Source: Ananas comosus (taxonomy: Eukaryota; Streptophyta; Magnoliopsida; Poales; Bromeliaceae). From it: DNA of 64,000 nt. How positions within the stretch are numbered: position 1 is the stretch's first letter; every line of letters starts with the position of its first letter. The stretch spans positions 1,955,147 to 2,019,146 of the forward strand of contig NC_033630.1 of the NCBI RefSeq assembly GCF_001540865.1. The letters run 5' to 3'. This document shows, in pieces, positions 24,103 through 36,277 of the stretch. The notes under the pieces are model-generated. The model made no database searches and had not been told where the DNA came from. It worked only from the letters and a program-made list of their open reading frames with translations. The position numbers and the translations under genes are program-made.

Positions 24103-25266
24103 GACGTAGAATAATATTGAATAGTATTTACTATAAATTATTTTATTTAACCATTAAATGGTCATTAAAGTTTAGTGAGGATTCGTGGAATACTAATAAT
24201 TTAAGAATAGAAAAATAGATAGTAAATACTATTCATATACTATGAATAGTATATTAGGTGAACTCTCTCTCTCTCTCTCTCTGTATATATAGAGAGAGAG
24301 AGTTAGTGCTATTCCAAACCTTGCTATTCCCCGCTATTCCGCCAAACGAAATAATTTTTAATTGAGATATTTTATTCCGGTCAAATCTTGCTATTTCCGG
24401 CTATCCCGGAATATCAAGTGATTTACTATTCCACCATTTTAATGGAATAGTGCTATTCCAATGTTTAATTTCAAACTTTATTAAAATTATAAATTAAATT
24501 AAAACTAAATTATATAAATATAATATGTTATATATATTATAATATAGTATTTTTATTATAAAATTATTAATTGTACTATATAAATACATATTATTTATAT
24601 TTAAATATTAAATATTCAAAAAATTGTAATAAATTATATTGAAATATTATAAAATATTATTTTTATTAAATTTAAGTTTAAGTAGAATTATAAAAAATTA
24701 TTAATTTGTTAATAATAAAAAATTTATAAATTTATTAAAAAATTTATTATTATCAAATTTATAAATTTATTATAATAAATTATTTTTATTAATTGTTCTC
24801 ACCCCTATTCTTATTTTCAAATTTTAAAATTTAAAATTTAAAATTTGATTTTTAAAATTTTTAAAATTTAAAATTTGATGTTTTATATTTTTCAAATTTT
24901 AATTTGATCTTAAATTTAAAGTTTAAAATTTAAAATTTAAAATTTTGAATTTAAAATTTGAGATTTTATATTTTAAAATTTGAAATTTAAAAGTTAATAT
25001 TTTAAAAAAATATATATATAATTTAAAAATTGAAATTCAAATATAATGAAAAGGGCAATATTATTACTTTTTATTTATAATTATCCACTTTAATTCTTAT
25101 TCCATCTTATCTAACCAAACGCTATTTTTTTTATTCCCAGGAATAATCCAATTTTTATGCAAACGCAAAATTAATTTAATCCCTGCTTATATCTCAATTT
25201 ATACATATTCCTGGAATAGCCACTTTTTGTTTATCCCCAAACCAAATGATAAAAGTACAAAAGCCT
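23884..25266. other. Very AT-rich intergenic DNA with microsatellites and a decayed foldback
   Basis: Contains (TA)n at 24069-24099 and (CT)n/(GA)n at 24262-24302. At about 24305-24460 repeated ctattcc/ggaatag palindromes occur, with related gcgtttgg and ctggaatag words near 25120-25225 in the opposite sense, suggesting an old foldback transposon. Between them, 24480-25030 is almost pure A/T with runs like aatttaaaatt. No gene is seen. Confidence 0.5.
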
Positions 25267-25734
25267 TCGTACTTCCAAATTATTTCGATAATGAGACATT
25301 CGATTCATCGATTAATTCTGTTAGATATGATCTATAATGTTGAAACTATTTAGAAATAAAATTTTATCATTTTTTAACTTTATTTGCCTAGAAAATCAGT
25401 AGTCTCAAAATGAATGACTGAAAATAAAATTTTATAAAAAATAATAATAAAAGACTTAAATTTTAATCAGAAGTACTGATCTCATTCTTGATAGTAAGTA
25501 AATTTACTAGAAAAATGTCAACTAATTTAGATTGTTCTATACTGTTGAACTTGTAAACAAACCACACCGGCTATTATAATAATTATTTTTGAGATTCGCT
25601 GGCCACTTGACAAATAATATTAAAAAATTATAAAATTTGATTTCTAAATAGTTTTAATAATATAGATCATGTCTAATTTAATTGATATTCAAATTGGATG
25701 TCTCATCATTAAAAATAATTTAAAAGTATAGAGA
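25267..25734. mobile_element. Foldback MITE with terminal repeats of about 100 bp
   Basis: The left end (acttccaaattatttcg, then atgagacattcgatt and tttagaaataaaatttta) is matched in reverse complement by the right end (acttttaaattatttt, atgagacatccaatt, tttagaaatcaaatttta). The two arms align over about 100 bp. Related arms occur at 37108-37210 and 39056-39580. No open frame. Confidence 0.65.
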
Positions 25735-25789
25735 TAAAAAGGAAAAGAGTATATATATGTGGAATCAGGCTGGAATATTTCTAATCGGA

Positions 25790-25960
25790 CGAAATCGTTA
25801 GTGCTATTTGCTTTTTGGCTCTTGGATGAAGGATGCGCTATTAGAATAATAGTGATCCCTTGGGTTGAGTCGGCAGTTGGTTGAATTATATGATTTAACA
25901 GATGAAAATGATCTAACAGTGTCAAATTTAGTAGCTAGTACTGTTTGGTGCTATTAAAAG
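25790..25960. repeat. Fragment related to the MITE at 39585-39764
   Basis: Reverse-complemented, this stretch matches the interior of 39585-39764: gatcattttca, gttaaatcat, attcaaccaa, then ggatcactat. The ends are not recognisable here. Confidence 0.5.
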
Positions 25961-26009
25961 TACCTTAGCCGGGCTCTATATATGTGTATATATAATACAA
26001 TATTGACTT

Positions 26010-26196
26010 ATTTTTTTGGAGAAAAAGGTAGCACGCTACACACTTCATTCATTCAGGATATGACCTTAGCTACATGAGTGAGGCAACAAAGCCTCTAAAG
26101 AGATGAAAAGCCGGACAAAGACGAAAAAAATAAAAATAAAAATAAAAATAAAAATAAAAATAAAAATATGAACTTAGCGTTTGGTGCTATTAAAAA
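26010..26196 (-). mobile_element. LINE 3' end fragment with hairpin tail and 16-bp flanking repeat
   Basis: aatacaatattgactt occurs at 25994-26009 and again at 26197-26212. The insert, read on the minus strand, ends in gaatgaatgaagtgtgtagc, a perfect gtagc/gctac stem, then ctttttctcc and an A-run. The upstream part includes gttgcctcactcatgtagct, which I take to be LINE 3' UTR. An (aaaat)n microsatellite is inside at 26126-26165. Confidence 0.6.
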
Positions 26197-26759
26197 AATA
26201 CAATATTGACTTGTGGTGAAATTTTTGTGTGTTTGCTCACTTGCTCTTTAGCATAGCATATGTAGGCAATTGTTATCCTCCCGTGAATGCATACGAGCCA
26301 TTAGTTGTTCAACCAAATGAAGAGAAAATATAAGTCTTGTTTGAAGGTGTAGAATCTCAAATCAAATTTATAATTTATAGGATTCTAACAAGGATATCAA
26401 TCAACTGCTCTAATTGTCGGTGATAGAAAGAAATTATTTGCAACTTATTAAAGACTATGTATATCGATCCTTTACAGGATAATAGGATATGTAGAAATCC
26501 ATCATCTTCTTTGATAAACTATTAAGGGCCTTTTAGGAACTTATTTCATTTCTTTTTCCCTAAATAACCAGCATTACTCCATTCTACTTGTTTTCAGAAC
26601 ATTTCATGCATCTTATTCACTCCAATTTGTTGCAATACGAGGTGCGATTAATTTACAGATACTATGATAGACTAAAATATTTTAATAAACCTTAAGAAGT
26701 TAATAAATTTAACTTTAAATTTATATCACTTGCATGGTTGTTAGTGTAATACAAGTAAT

Positions 26760-27192
26760 TTATGATTTTTACTATCAGAAAAAAAGAGAGTATATGCAAA
26801 TATCTTGAATTTTACGAGTGCAGTAGAATAAACTTAGGCACAACAATAGGAAAGAATGAAAGGTTGGCAAGCATATTGTCCTGTAGTGTGAAAAAGTTTC
26901 CAACACGCTATTTGGGTTTGCCATTTACTAATAAAATGCTTGAAAAAAGAGACTTGATAGTGATCATGAACAAGATTGCCTAGAAAATAGAATGCTGACA
27001 GATCAAATTACTTTCCTAAGAGGGTAAACTAGTGTTGGCCAGCTCAAATTTTCCAATATTTCGTATTTTTTTTTGTTTCCTGCTCATCTCAATCTCACTT
27101 TTGTAGCTCAATTCACTTTCTTAATAAATGAAACGAGTAGTATACTACTTTTCTCGGTATATCTCTCTCTCTCTCAAAAGAAAAAAAAGAAG
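26760..27192 (+). pseudogene. Decayed LINE reverse transcriptase fragment with hairpin tail
   Basis: The frame 26762-26983 includes KKFPTRYLGLPFTNKMLEKRD, which matches the FPxxYLGLPL block of plant LINE RT. Downstream the frame is broken. At 27122-27192 the shared repeat tail appears: taaatgaaacga, a perfect gtagta/tactac palindrome, cttttctc and an A-rich end. A 5'-truncated, internally deleted copy. Confidence 0.65.
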
Positions 27193-27660
27193 TGCAAATT
27201 GCCTATCCTTGTTGCTAACCTTTACATCCTTGAAAGGTCGTGGGTTTTCTCTTTCTAACCTTGTATATATTCATGCTTGTGGACCTCACCACATTTGCTC
27301 GTTTCTGTTGATTTTCCACTCATGTCCTTGTCACACAACTTGGTGCCAATCTAATCTTGAAAGAACAACATCCAATCACATATTTTTATTTTGCATTTCA
27401 ATATATCCGAAGTGGCTATATATTATCCTTGATTAAACATCCACCATCTCGAATGGCTTGATAAAATTAGACAGAAATAAATCCTATTTGGAGTGCTTCT
27501 TTCGAGGGAAACATTTTCTACTCCTAACAATTTATAGGTCGCCTCAATTACACTTCAACACTCATTAGACAATTTCCCAAAATTTTCCCTCTATCCAATG
27601 GACCTAGAGCTAATTAGAGGGAGAAAATAATTTTAAAATTTACAAGTTTCTTATTTATTA
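27193..27660. other. Intergenic DNA before a MITE
   Basis: AT-rich, with short open stretches that lack any recognisable domain. No gene is seen. Confidence 0.4.
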
Positions 27661-28038
27661 GGCTAAAATACACTTTTGGTCCTCAAACTATGACTCCATG
27701 AGGCTCGCGACATCTTAATCCTTAAACTTTAATTCGTTATAATTTATGGCTCGAATTTTATAAATTATTGTAATTAAGTCTCAAACAACATTGACGGGTC
27801 GCTAACTAATGTGGAAGTGATATAATATTTTAGTTATTATCGCATTATTCATCACAATACTGTAACATCACTCTCACATTAGCAACACATCAATATTTAG
27901 CCAACGTAATTAGATAGTAGGACTTGATTAAAATAATTTGGAAATCTCGAATAAAAAATTACAATAAATTGAAATTTGACAATCAAAGTATCACGCATCT
28001 CATAATTTGAGAACTGAAAAGTATAATTTCTTTTTTTC
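27661..28038. mobile_element. MULE-type MITE, 378 bp, with 9-bp target duplication
   Basis: The target tattatta-like 9-mer tatttatta is present at 27652-27660 and 28039-28047. The two halves are long inverted repeats of about 150 bp: left ctcaaactatg...ttataatttatgg...gctaactaatgtggaagtg, right (reversed) ctcaaattatg...attgtaattttt...gctaatgtgagagtg. The words cacttttggtcctcaaac are typical of a common plant foldback class. Non-coding. Confidence 0.8.
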
Positions 28039-28047
28039 TATTTATTA

Positions 28048-29061
28048 TTATGTGTTGTGTTTTAAATGGTAAAGTTTACGGGTAACATGAGATATCATAT
28101 CCATGCAATTATTTCTGTATGAGTTGTCAATATAATTAGTCGGATGCATGTTATTACCCAGATATCAAGTTTTCTTAAAACTTATCTTCATCAATGGCGA
28201 TCGGAATCTGCGAGCAGTGGATTTTCCCATCAGAGGAACTGTTGAAGTTGATGCTTTGGTTGTGCTTTTGATTGTGCCAATACTATCTAATCCGAAGGAA
28301 TCGAAATGAAAACTCTTGTCGCGGCCTACCAGCCGTGCAACTGGAACTGATGCTATCTTCATGATCATGTTTGCTTTAAGTAGTCAAAACCATTATACTA
28401 AAAATGATTATTCGATACCAATGCTATCTAAAACACTTGGTACGTATTCTCCTTCCCTAAAATTTACTTTAATTTCGATACCAGCTTTAAGCGAAATATG
28501 TGTATAGGACAGTTAATAGAGAATCCTCTTTTGGACTAATATAATCCAGTTTTAATTCCAGCTTCAAACAGAGTACGTACATGCGTGTCGTCTGCGGACA
28601 GCTTTGAAATATAAAAAAGAAATGCTATTGTTACAATAAATTTTTGTACTTAATGACACTTTAAATAATAACTAACGACGTTTGTAAAAGCGTCGAGTAA
28701 AGAGTCGTTAAGTAAACATGTCTGTATAAAATATAAATATACTGATTCTTTAATCTAGCGTCAAAAATTTTTTATTAATATTTAATAAAAATATGTTTAT
28801 TTGTGACACTTAATTATGTACATACCAAATATTTAAGACGATAGAATAGAGTGTCGTCTAAAAAACATTATCTAAAATATACTTTGTTGTAGTATATTTC
28901 TAGAAGTACTAATGGGCTAGGCTGGGCCTGAGTTAAGATGAAAAGGGCCTTTTGAGTCCAAGGCCACAACCAGGCCGGGGCGGCGGCTTGCAAACTTTGT
29001 TTTAGTTATCCCTTCGGCCTGCGACATGCTAGAAAACAATTCTAGGCTCAACTAATATGTG
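28048..29061. other. Intergenic DNA with possible CACTA-end remnant
   Basis: 28590-28900 has repeated gacgctt/gacgaca-like words and, on the minus strand near 28880-28900, actacaacaaagtat, which resembles a CACTA transposon terminus (cactacaacaaa). It is too decayed to delimit. No gene is seen. Confidence 0.35.
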
Positions 29062-29079
29062 AATTTTAATTTAAAATTT

Positions 29080-29224
29080 GAAAGGGACAGGCAGCATGCT
29101 ATCCGCTTTGTTTAATTTTTTAAAAAATAAACTTAGTTAGAAATGTGAATCAACTAGAATTCAAACTTGGAACCTCGAATATCAACCATCAAGCCCTTTA
29201 CCACTTGCGCCAGAGATGGTCAGT
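29080..29224 (-). mobile_element. tRNA-derived SINE, copy 1, 18-bp perfect target duplication
   Basis: aattttaatttaaaattt flanks the element exactly at 29062-29079 and 29225-29242. Read on the minus strand it has an A-box-like tggcgcaagtggtaaaggg, a B-box-like aagtttgaattc, a body gttgattcacatttctaa, and the tail acaaagcggatagcatgctg. It is 145 bp with a poor A tail. Same family as 29523-29675 in the opposite orientation. Confidence 0.85.
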
Positions 29225-29371
29225 AATTTTAATTTAAAATTTTATTTTGAAAAAAATTGGCTTTGTATAATTTATATTGAAAAGATTGAGCTACTGCTGT
29301 AAGGTGCTCTTGATAGAATTTTTATTCCTGCGGCTCCTTCCCTGACGCAGAGCAAACTCCTGCTGTCATGT

Positions 29372-29412
<41 letters not shown>
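29372..29412. repeat. (CT)n microsatellite
   Basis: About 20 uninterrupted ct units between the two SINE copies. Confidence 0.95.
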
Positions 29413-29417
<5 letters not shown>

Positions 29418-29522
29418 GCGCCAGAAGCGCAATGTGCGTTCCATGTGGTACCAACATGGCCGGCGCGCATCTGCAAACACTTTGGTGGAGATCAAGGCTC
29501 CTTCATAACTTTCATATACATA

Positions 29523-29675
29523 TACCGACCGTCCCTAGAGCAAGTAGTAAAGGGCTTGGTGGTTAGTATCCGAGACCCAAGTTCGAATCCTAATTGATTC
29601 ATATTTCCAGTTAAATTTATTTCTAAATGAAATAAACGAAACAGGTAGCATGTTAACTATCTCTCAAAAAAAAAA
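29523..29675 (+). mobile_element. tRNA-derived SINE, copy 2, 16-bp perfect target duplication
   Basis: aactttcatatacata is repeated exactly at 29507-29522 and 29676-29691. The 153-bp element starts with a tRNA-like head (agcaagtagtaaagggcttgg, B box gttcgaatcct), then ttgattcatatttcc and tttctaaatgaaataaacg, the stem region ggtagcatgttaactatc, tctc and an A-run. The intact duplication suggests a young insertion. It aligns well with the reverse copy at 29080-29224. Confidence 0.88.
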
Positions 29676-29691
29676 AACTTTCATATACATA

Positions 29692-32094
29692 CATATGCTG
29701 GTACTCCTGCTGTGGACACAGTGATAGTCCCATGCATCATGCATGCCATGTTTCTCGTTTTCTGAAGCTCTTACATAAGAGTATATATATATATATATAT
29801 ATATATGTGAGCAGCCCAAGTTCGATCGCAGAGTTTATTGGGCTCGTGCGCCTCGTGCGGCCCATCACCAAGTGTCCCTCGTTGAAAATTCAACAGCTCT
29901 GTTAACTTTTCTTTAACAAATTTTGTATTCAAAATCTGAATTTGGATTGCACGGAAAGAGAATTATTTGGAAAGCTTTGATCAAACCATCCAGTTTAATT
30001 CGAATGATATATACTTGCTCTTCGCGCATATGAATTCCTAACAAAAATTTGTTGAACAGGTGCGATTTAAGAAAATGATAGATTATGCGGTAGATAACTG
30101 AGTAGTTCATGACTAACAAAGTCCACTAGGTTCAGGCAATAACTTCACGTTTAATTCCTTGTGTTTTTACAAAAATTTAAAATCTTTTTTTTTTTTTTTT
30201 TTTTTTTTTTGAATCTTAAATTTGGTCCCGAGAGGAGCTGAGCTTATAACTATGGCTCCCACCTACTAATTACTCAACCTGTGCACCTACCAATTATCAT
30301 GTAGTATTAAGAGCCTGAGAGGCCCATCCCTTTCTCCCCTGCACACAAGAAGGGGTAATTGCTTAGGTGCGCTTATTTGACAACTCATTGCCAAAGATGT
30401 GCAACAAACTAGTCAGTGTATATTAAATACATGGGTCTCCACTCTCCACTTCCTAATTATTAGTGAAAAATTAATCCATCAGTAGATCAATGAAAAGCTA
30501 AACAGAAGTTAATTTTGGGTCAATTCTACGGCGGTGTTAGTTACACACTTTTTCACAGTTTTAATATCGAATGCAGTCGAAACTCGAAATATCGAAATCT
30601 AAGAGACTGCTTTGTCTAGCGGCGCGATCGTGATCGAATTGCAAAAACTCCTTGCTGTAGTGAGAAAGACGTAGATCGAGTTTAACAAATTTGCTTTACC
30701 GTTAAATGTAGTCTCGAAAAACTGTGTGTTAAAAATTTCTTAAGTTTCGACATCTTCAAATAATGTAGAAAAAAGGGGGGGAAAAAATCTTCAAAGCTAA
30801 TGTTTTTTTTATATTAATCATTAACGTTTCAAACTCAATTTCATTTATGGATAGAAAATGCATGATAATTTATAAACTCAATTTATAAACTCGTGAAAAG
30901 ATGCGAGCCAAAATAATAATAATAATAATAATAAATAAAAAATTGACGAGACATGGTGTCCTTGTAATTCTCAACCACAGGTGTCATATTATGGCATGAG
31001 CTTCGTGTGAACGCTGTTGTAGACCAGGGCTTTCCCTATTGATTTAGTGGTTGCTCATAATCTTTGGGTCTCTGTCCCAAAATTAAAAAAAACAGTTGGG
31101 TCACGGATAAAAAAGCTTCGGATCCGTCTTTTCTGAATACACCCAAAAGCTTTTCTAAAAAGCACTACGATATAAAGCTACTACAATCACTACAAATGAA
31201 TAGCAAATCATTGGAGTCCTTGTGAAATCACATTGATGAAAAAAAAAAAAAAAAAATTCAAAGCTGTTTTGCTTTTCAGTAGTGTGAAACAACATAAATA
31301 ATAAAAGAAAAAAAAAAATACGTATTCAAGTAATTTATATAGTTTGATCACTTATCGTAAGTATTCATGTATGGAGTACAAAAAAAATTCTATGTATCCG
31401 CTAACTCAAGAAAACTCAAAAGGCTTTTCCTCTGTTCTCTCTTGTAATTCTTTTTCTCTAGAATTATACGTAGATGCATGAGATATGACCAAAGTTATCA
31501 AAGTGTTAACCTTTTTAACTGCACCAAAAATTTAGTATTTCAAACTAGTACTCCCCTGGGGACCCCTTTAGAGACCCAATTACTATTGAAGATAATGATT
31601 GAGGACGACAACTGTGCGTTCCTTTCAATTAAGACAAATATTTGATCCAGTGCCAATGTAACAAAAGGACCAAAGCTTTGACCTCTAGAATACCTCTTGG
31701 CCCCCATTCATCTCTGATCTGCGCAAAATAATATCCTAAGTGCTGTTAAGATAATTCTCAAACTGTTTTCTGACATACCAGCTTCACTGATGGTAAGTAA
31801 AAACGTAGAGAACTTTGATAGGCTCTTTTAAGACTGTTACTCAACCTTCTACATTTTAAATTTATTATCTATTTTTTTCATTTATTTGATTTTGAGTTAG
31901 TGAACGATACTTTAATTTTAAATTTTAAGCTAATTACTTACTTTAATAAGTATATAGTTATTTAAACCCGTAAAAATAAACAATGAATTTAAATTTTGAA
32001 ATCAAAGTACTGTTGACTTATTCAAATTAGACAAATTAAAATGTTGGATAGTAAAAAAAAATTAAAATTAATGTTGGGTAGCTAGCTCAAACCC
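29692..32094. other. AT-rich intergenic DNA
   Basis: (TA)n at 29781-29806. A T-run of about 27 at 30185-30211 probably marks the poly-A of a minus-strand retro-insertion. cggcggtgttagttacacac (30530-30549) and its partial inverse near 30715-30740 hint at a decayed MITE. There is (aat)n near 30915-30932. No gene is seen. Confidence 0.5.
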
Positions 32095-33418
32095 CTCGGT
32101 TACTGGCAATCCAGTTCGCTAGTTGCTCTGTTGCTCATGTCGGCTTGAAATGAGCTTGAAATCGAATAGCTCGTTTAATAAATAAGCTGAATACCAACTG
32201 AATTTTTCAATTCGGTATCTGAACAAGCTGAACACGAGCTGGGATCGGCTTGTTCGTGTTCGACTCGATACAGCGCGAATATGTGTGCTTTATACTTATA
32301 TGTTTCATATATATTATATTTATATATAAAATTATATATATAAATATAAATTCGTACAATTTGGGCTTTTATCAAGGGTTAATTTCATTTGTACCCTCAT
32401 AAAGTTATGTAATATCATAGTCGAATTTTTAAAATTTCACAAATACCCCCTTTTAATACAATATTTCTTTCATAAATATCCTCACCGTTATTTTTTGCTA
32501 ACTTCCATCAACTTAGTATTTTTTTCAGTTTACTTCAAAATATGAAATTATCATTTTACCCTTAATTTGTTCACTTTTTATTTAAAAATCAAACATTTTT
32601 CACTTATTTTTTAATATATATACTAAAACTATCAACTATAAGCCATCTAGTAAATCCTTAAAGTTTTTATTAATTTTTCTTTTTTGAACAGAAACTTCTT
32701 AGCTTTTAATTTTTTTCAGGTAATATATATGAATTATATCCACATTACTATTTTGTCCTTAGACTTATTTAATTTTATATACTACAAAATTACTAAAATT
32801 ATTAAATTTGTTTGAATCATTAATGGATTAGATAAAATCTCTAATTTAATAATAAAAAATTATTCAATTTAAAGAAAATAAAACTTAAGAAGACTTTAAT
32901 TAAAAAGTTAAATTTAAGAGGCTATTTCACAATGGGTTGTGCTTGACGTGGTCTCCATATATTCAAAAAAAAAATTGTAAGGGTGGTGATTAAATTAAAA
33001 CGGAGGGTAAAATTGATATTTTGAAGCTAATATAACATATTGCTACCGGTGAGGTTATTTTTTTAATCTTTTCCATACTTTTGGAGGGCAAATATGAAAT
33101 TTTGAAAATTTTGAAGGGTATTTACAAAATTAGATCTACTTGGAAGGGTATTAAAAAAATTTTCCCTTTTATCAAGCTCAAATTAAAAAGAAGGCTCCTT
33201 TATCTGTATAGTTTCAACCATAAAAAATTTAAATTTGAACCACAAACACAAGCTATATATGAGCTAGCTCGGCTTGATCATTAGTCCCATTCCAATCATG
33301 ACTTGGACTTTTCAAGTTCGTCATGAGCTTGAGCCGAGCATGAGTCGGTATCAAATAGTTTCGAGCGGAATACAAGTTGGATCCAGCTCGCTCACATTCA
33401 GTTCATTGACGGTCCTAC
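32095..33418. mobile_element. Decayed hAT-type MITE carrying a nested insertion
   Basis: The flanking pieces, 32095-32366 and 33176-33418, share words with the element at 62069-62660: tggcaatc, agctcgtttaataaa, agctgaacacgagctggg on the left and cgagc/gctcg-rich DNA ending in gttca...ggtcctac on the right. The middle (32376-33166) is a separate MITE. Ends and target site are too worn to fix exactly. Confidence 0.6.
32376..33166. mobile_element. MULE-type MITE, 791 bp, 9-bp perfect target duplication
   Basis: ttttatcaa is present at 32367-32375 and 33167-33175. The element starts gggttaatttcatttgtacc and ends, reversed, gggaaaatttttttaatacc. Further inverted words such as tttcacaaatacccc and ttgtaaatacccttc extend the terminal repeats. 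It sits inside the older hAT-like repeat, so it is the younger insertion. Non-coding. Confidence 0.8.
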
Positions 33419-34788
33419 TCTCAATAGTCACGCATGCTTAGTTCAATTCTTATACGTACCCGCCATCTATTGGCGTAAGTTTTCATCTGTTAGTGGTTAA
33501 TTACTGTCCATCACGCGGGCCGATGAATAAAAATATTAAAATATCTTTAAATTCTTTTCTTCCAGATCAATATTTTGACTAACAATCTATACTTTCCTAT
33601 AAAATTCTACACAAGGAATAGAAGAGATCATAACAAGAAACTGCAAGGAGTCGATCACAAGAGAACACCAACAAGCTTGCTTGATTGATTCAACATCTAG
33701 AAAGTGCAATAATCGAGAAATGACCAGGTGTAGTCCCCTCTCTACATGAAGATGTAAAAAATAAAAAATAAAAAAAAAAATTCTAGTTTGTAGACCAACC
33801 CATATGATATTAGGGTTGGTTGTCCAAAATAAATTAATGTGCAAGTTGTGAGCTGGAGATTCAGTGGGAAATTGGGTGAAATGACCCAGAAACAGGTGAT
33901 GTGAGGAGTGGGAAAATATGAACAGGGCAAGGAACAAATAATTAATGAATTAAATAAAAAAAAGGGGGTAAAAATACTCACGAAAACACTAATGAGTAAT
34001 GCCTCCTATATTTTTACTCCATTAAATAGAGGCGATCAACCAAAACATTATTATAAGAACACATAAATAACCTGGGTTATCTAATGTCAATATATATGTC
34101 ATGCTACATATATTTCCACTTGATGTAAATTATTATTATTTTACGTAAAGCAAATGGTTATCTGATCAATAATAATCAATTAAATGTTAACACGCACGTG
34201 AGAGAGTAAAAAGATAAGATATGAACTCAAATGACTTGTATAAATTAAAATTAAAAAATTATAATAAGTTATCGTATAAAAAATTATGTACTGCACGTAT
34301 CACAGTTTATACTTATATACGGCTACGCGTATTGTTACGTCTACGATCTAAAATAAGTTGTAATCCGATAATATTCTGATCCAAAATCCACTATTCCTCT
34401 ACAAGTCTTATCACTCATTTTCTTTATTAACAACAAAGAAAATGCTAGTAAAATGTATAATTTCTTGATGAGGAATTGTAGAGAGAATGCAATTCCTTTG
34501 ATTTGTAGACTAAAGAATTTCTCTTACATATGACTACCTATAATTAATTGGATGATTATAGAAAGGCAATGAAAAGTTTCATTGTACTCATAATTTGATA
34601 AATTATATCTATAGCAAATGATTTGAAGGTCTCAATTTTATGAGGTAATAAGTATATATATTGTCATAAAGTATTTTAATATCCAATTATCATATAGCTC
34701 TTGAATAAGCAATATATATAGAGAGAGAGATATATAAAAAAGAGAGTTGAGCTGGAATACTATTAATAATATCTGAGTTTTTGTACTA
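33419..34788. other. AT-rich intergenic DNA
   Basis: No gene is seen. Short minus-strand open stretches at 33587-33981 are T-rich and show no domain. Ends at the single N (34789). Confidence 0.45.
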
Positions 34789-34789
34789 N

Positions 34790-35125
34790 TAAAAAGCTAT
34801 AATAAACTGATTACTAATTTTATAAAGTTTTAACTGTTAAAATTGCTAGCTACAATACATAAACACTTAAATTATAACACCTATTTTAATCATGAAAACT
34901 AGAATTTAAGTTTAAAAAATAATAATAAAAAATACTCTAAAAATAAAAGTTAGCAAATAAAAATCTGATAGACAAACTATCCATTTACCATAGCTTTTTA
35001 ATATTTTAAATCAAAGTTTATAAAAATCATCACATCTAATTCAGATTACTTTGGCATAATAATATTTATTGAACTATCGTGCCTCCGGAAGCACGATAGC
35101 TATCATATTGTCAGCCTGAGATATA
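34790..35125. mobile_element. Hairpin-capped foldback element, copy A (truncated left at an N)
   Basis: The right end carries an imperfect 13-bp hairpin, ctatcgtgcctcc/ggaagcacgatag (35074-35099), followed by ctatcatattgtcagcctgagatata. The body shares taccatagctttttaatattttaaat with copies at 35719-36232 and 36524-37068. The left arm is lost at the N. Confidence 0.6.
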
Positions 35126-35594
35126 AGGGTTAATTAATACCTACATAATTCGGTACGACAGCGTACCTCAAACCACGAACACTAACACACACCTAAAAGG
35201 TGCACATTGTTGTTCTTTCTCGTTGACTGGCAAGAATCGCGTTCACCGTTTCTTAAACCGCCAACCATAGGCTTTAAAGTTCAAACTTCAGATCAATAAG
35301 TGTAAAGTTAATTTAAACAATTTTTTATTTGCTTTATTTATCGTACGATCAAAAGAGAGAATTTTTTTTTAGTTGCTCAATATTTCTCGCAACATACTTT
35401 CTCCCGTAATACTTTCGAGACTTACTCTTGAAAAGAGCTTTCCGTCTAGCTACGCCGGGTGGTCGCGCGACGTGGTGATCCGGTTTGTTCTAGATAAAAC
35501 ACAGCTCATTCTACCTGTACTTAGTTTACCACTTATTATATCACTAACGTATATTTTGATTATATATATATATATATATATATATATACTATAG

Positions 35595-35716
35595 CTTTTA
35601 TTTAAAACGCTAAAAAGCTATAGTAAACGGATCACTAGCTTCACCGAGTTTTAGTTGCTGACTTTTATTTTTAGAATGTTTTATAGTAGTATACTGTAAT
35701 TTTAAAATCTAGTTTC
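35595..35716. repeat. 122-bp internal segment of the foldback family, duplicate of 35829-35950
   Basis: Differs from 35829-35950 at about two positions (cactagcttc/cactaacttc and ttgctgac/ttgccgac). It is preceded by (TA)n instead of its normal hairpin arm, so it is the remnant of a broken copy abutting the next element. Confidence 0.75.
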
Positions 35717-35718
35717 CT

Positions 35719-36232
35719 ACGAATACCTTCGTGCCTCCCGAGGCACGAAGGTGAAATAAAAGCTACAAGCCTGAAAGCTTAGCTGCTAGCCGAGGCAATC
35801 TGAACTAGATCTCATAAACTTCATAGATCTTTTATTTAAAACGCTAAAAAGCTATAGTAAACGGATCACTAACTTCACCGAGTTTTAGTTGCCGACTTTT
35901 ATTTTTAGAATGTTTTATAGTAGTATACTGTAATTTTAAAATCTAGTTTCAATAACTAGAACAAAATATACCATATTTTTTAAAAGATAGTTTTAAAGTA
36001 CACTAAACTTATAAAAATGTGGCAATTTGAACGTTGGACGAGTGGTGCCGGTAATTTTAATAACTAAAACTCGGGAAGCTAGTGATCCGTTTACTATAGC
36101 TTTTTATTGTTTTAAATAAAAGATCCATGAAGTTTACGAGATCTAGTTGAGATTGCCTCGGCTAGCAGCTAAGCTTTCAGGCTTGTAGCTTTTACTGAAC
36201 TTTCGTGCTTCCGGAGGCACGAAGGTATTCGT
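35719..36232. mobile_element. Hairpin-capped foldback element, copy B, 514 bp
   Basis: Begins acgaatacc and ends ggtattcgt. The left hairpin accttcgtgcctc-cc-gaggcacgaaggt (35725-35752) has perfect 13-bp arms. The right one (about 36200-36226) is nearly the same. The arms then pair over about 150 bp: aagctacaagcctgaaagct, tgctagccgaggcaatct and agctatagtaaacggatcac occur in both, inverted. No open frame. Followed by (TA)n at 36241-36273. Confidence 0.75.
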
Positions 36233-36242
36233 ATGGCCGTGT

Positions 36243-36274
<32 letters not shown>

Positions 36275-36277
<3 letters not shown>

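Noticed and set aside
24480..25030. Possible CRISPR-like or matrix-attachment repeat in the aatttaaaatt stretch
   Set aside because: It is irregular A/T simple sequence with no fixed repeat and spacer lengths, in a eukaryotic genome.
28590..28900. CACTA transposon
   Set aside because: Only one worn terminus-like word; no opposite end or 3-bp duplication could be found.
30185..30300. Minus-strand SINE after the T-run
   Set aside because: A-run present but no A/B box or target duplication was recognised.
33587..33981. Minus-strand ORFs of 79-116 residues
   Set aside because: T-rich composition, no domain, no splice partners.
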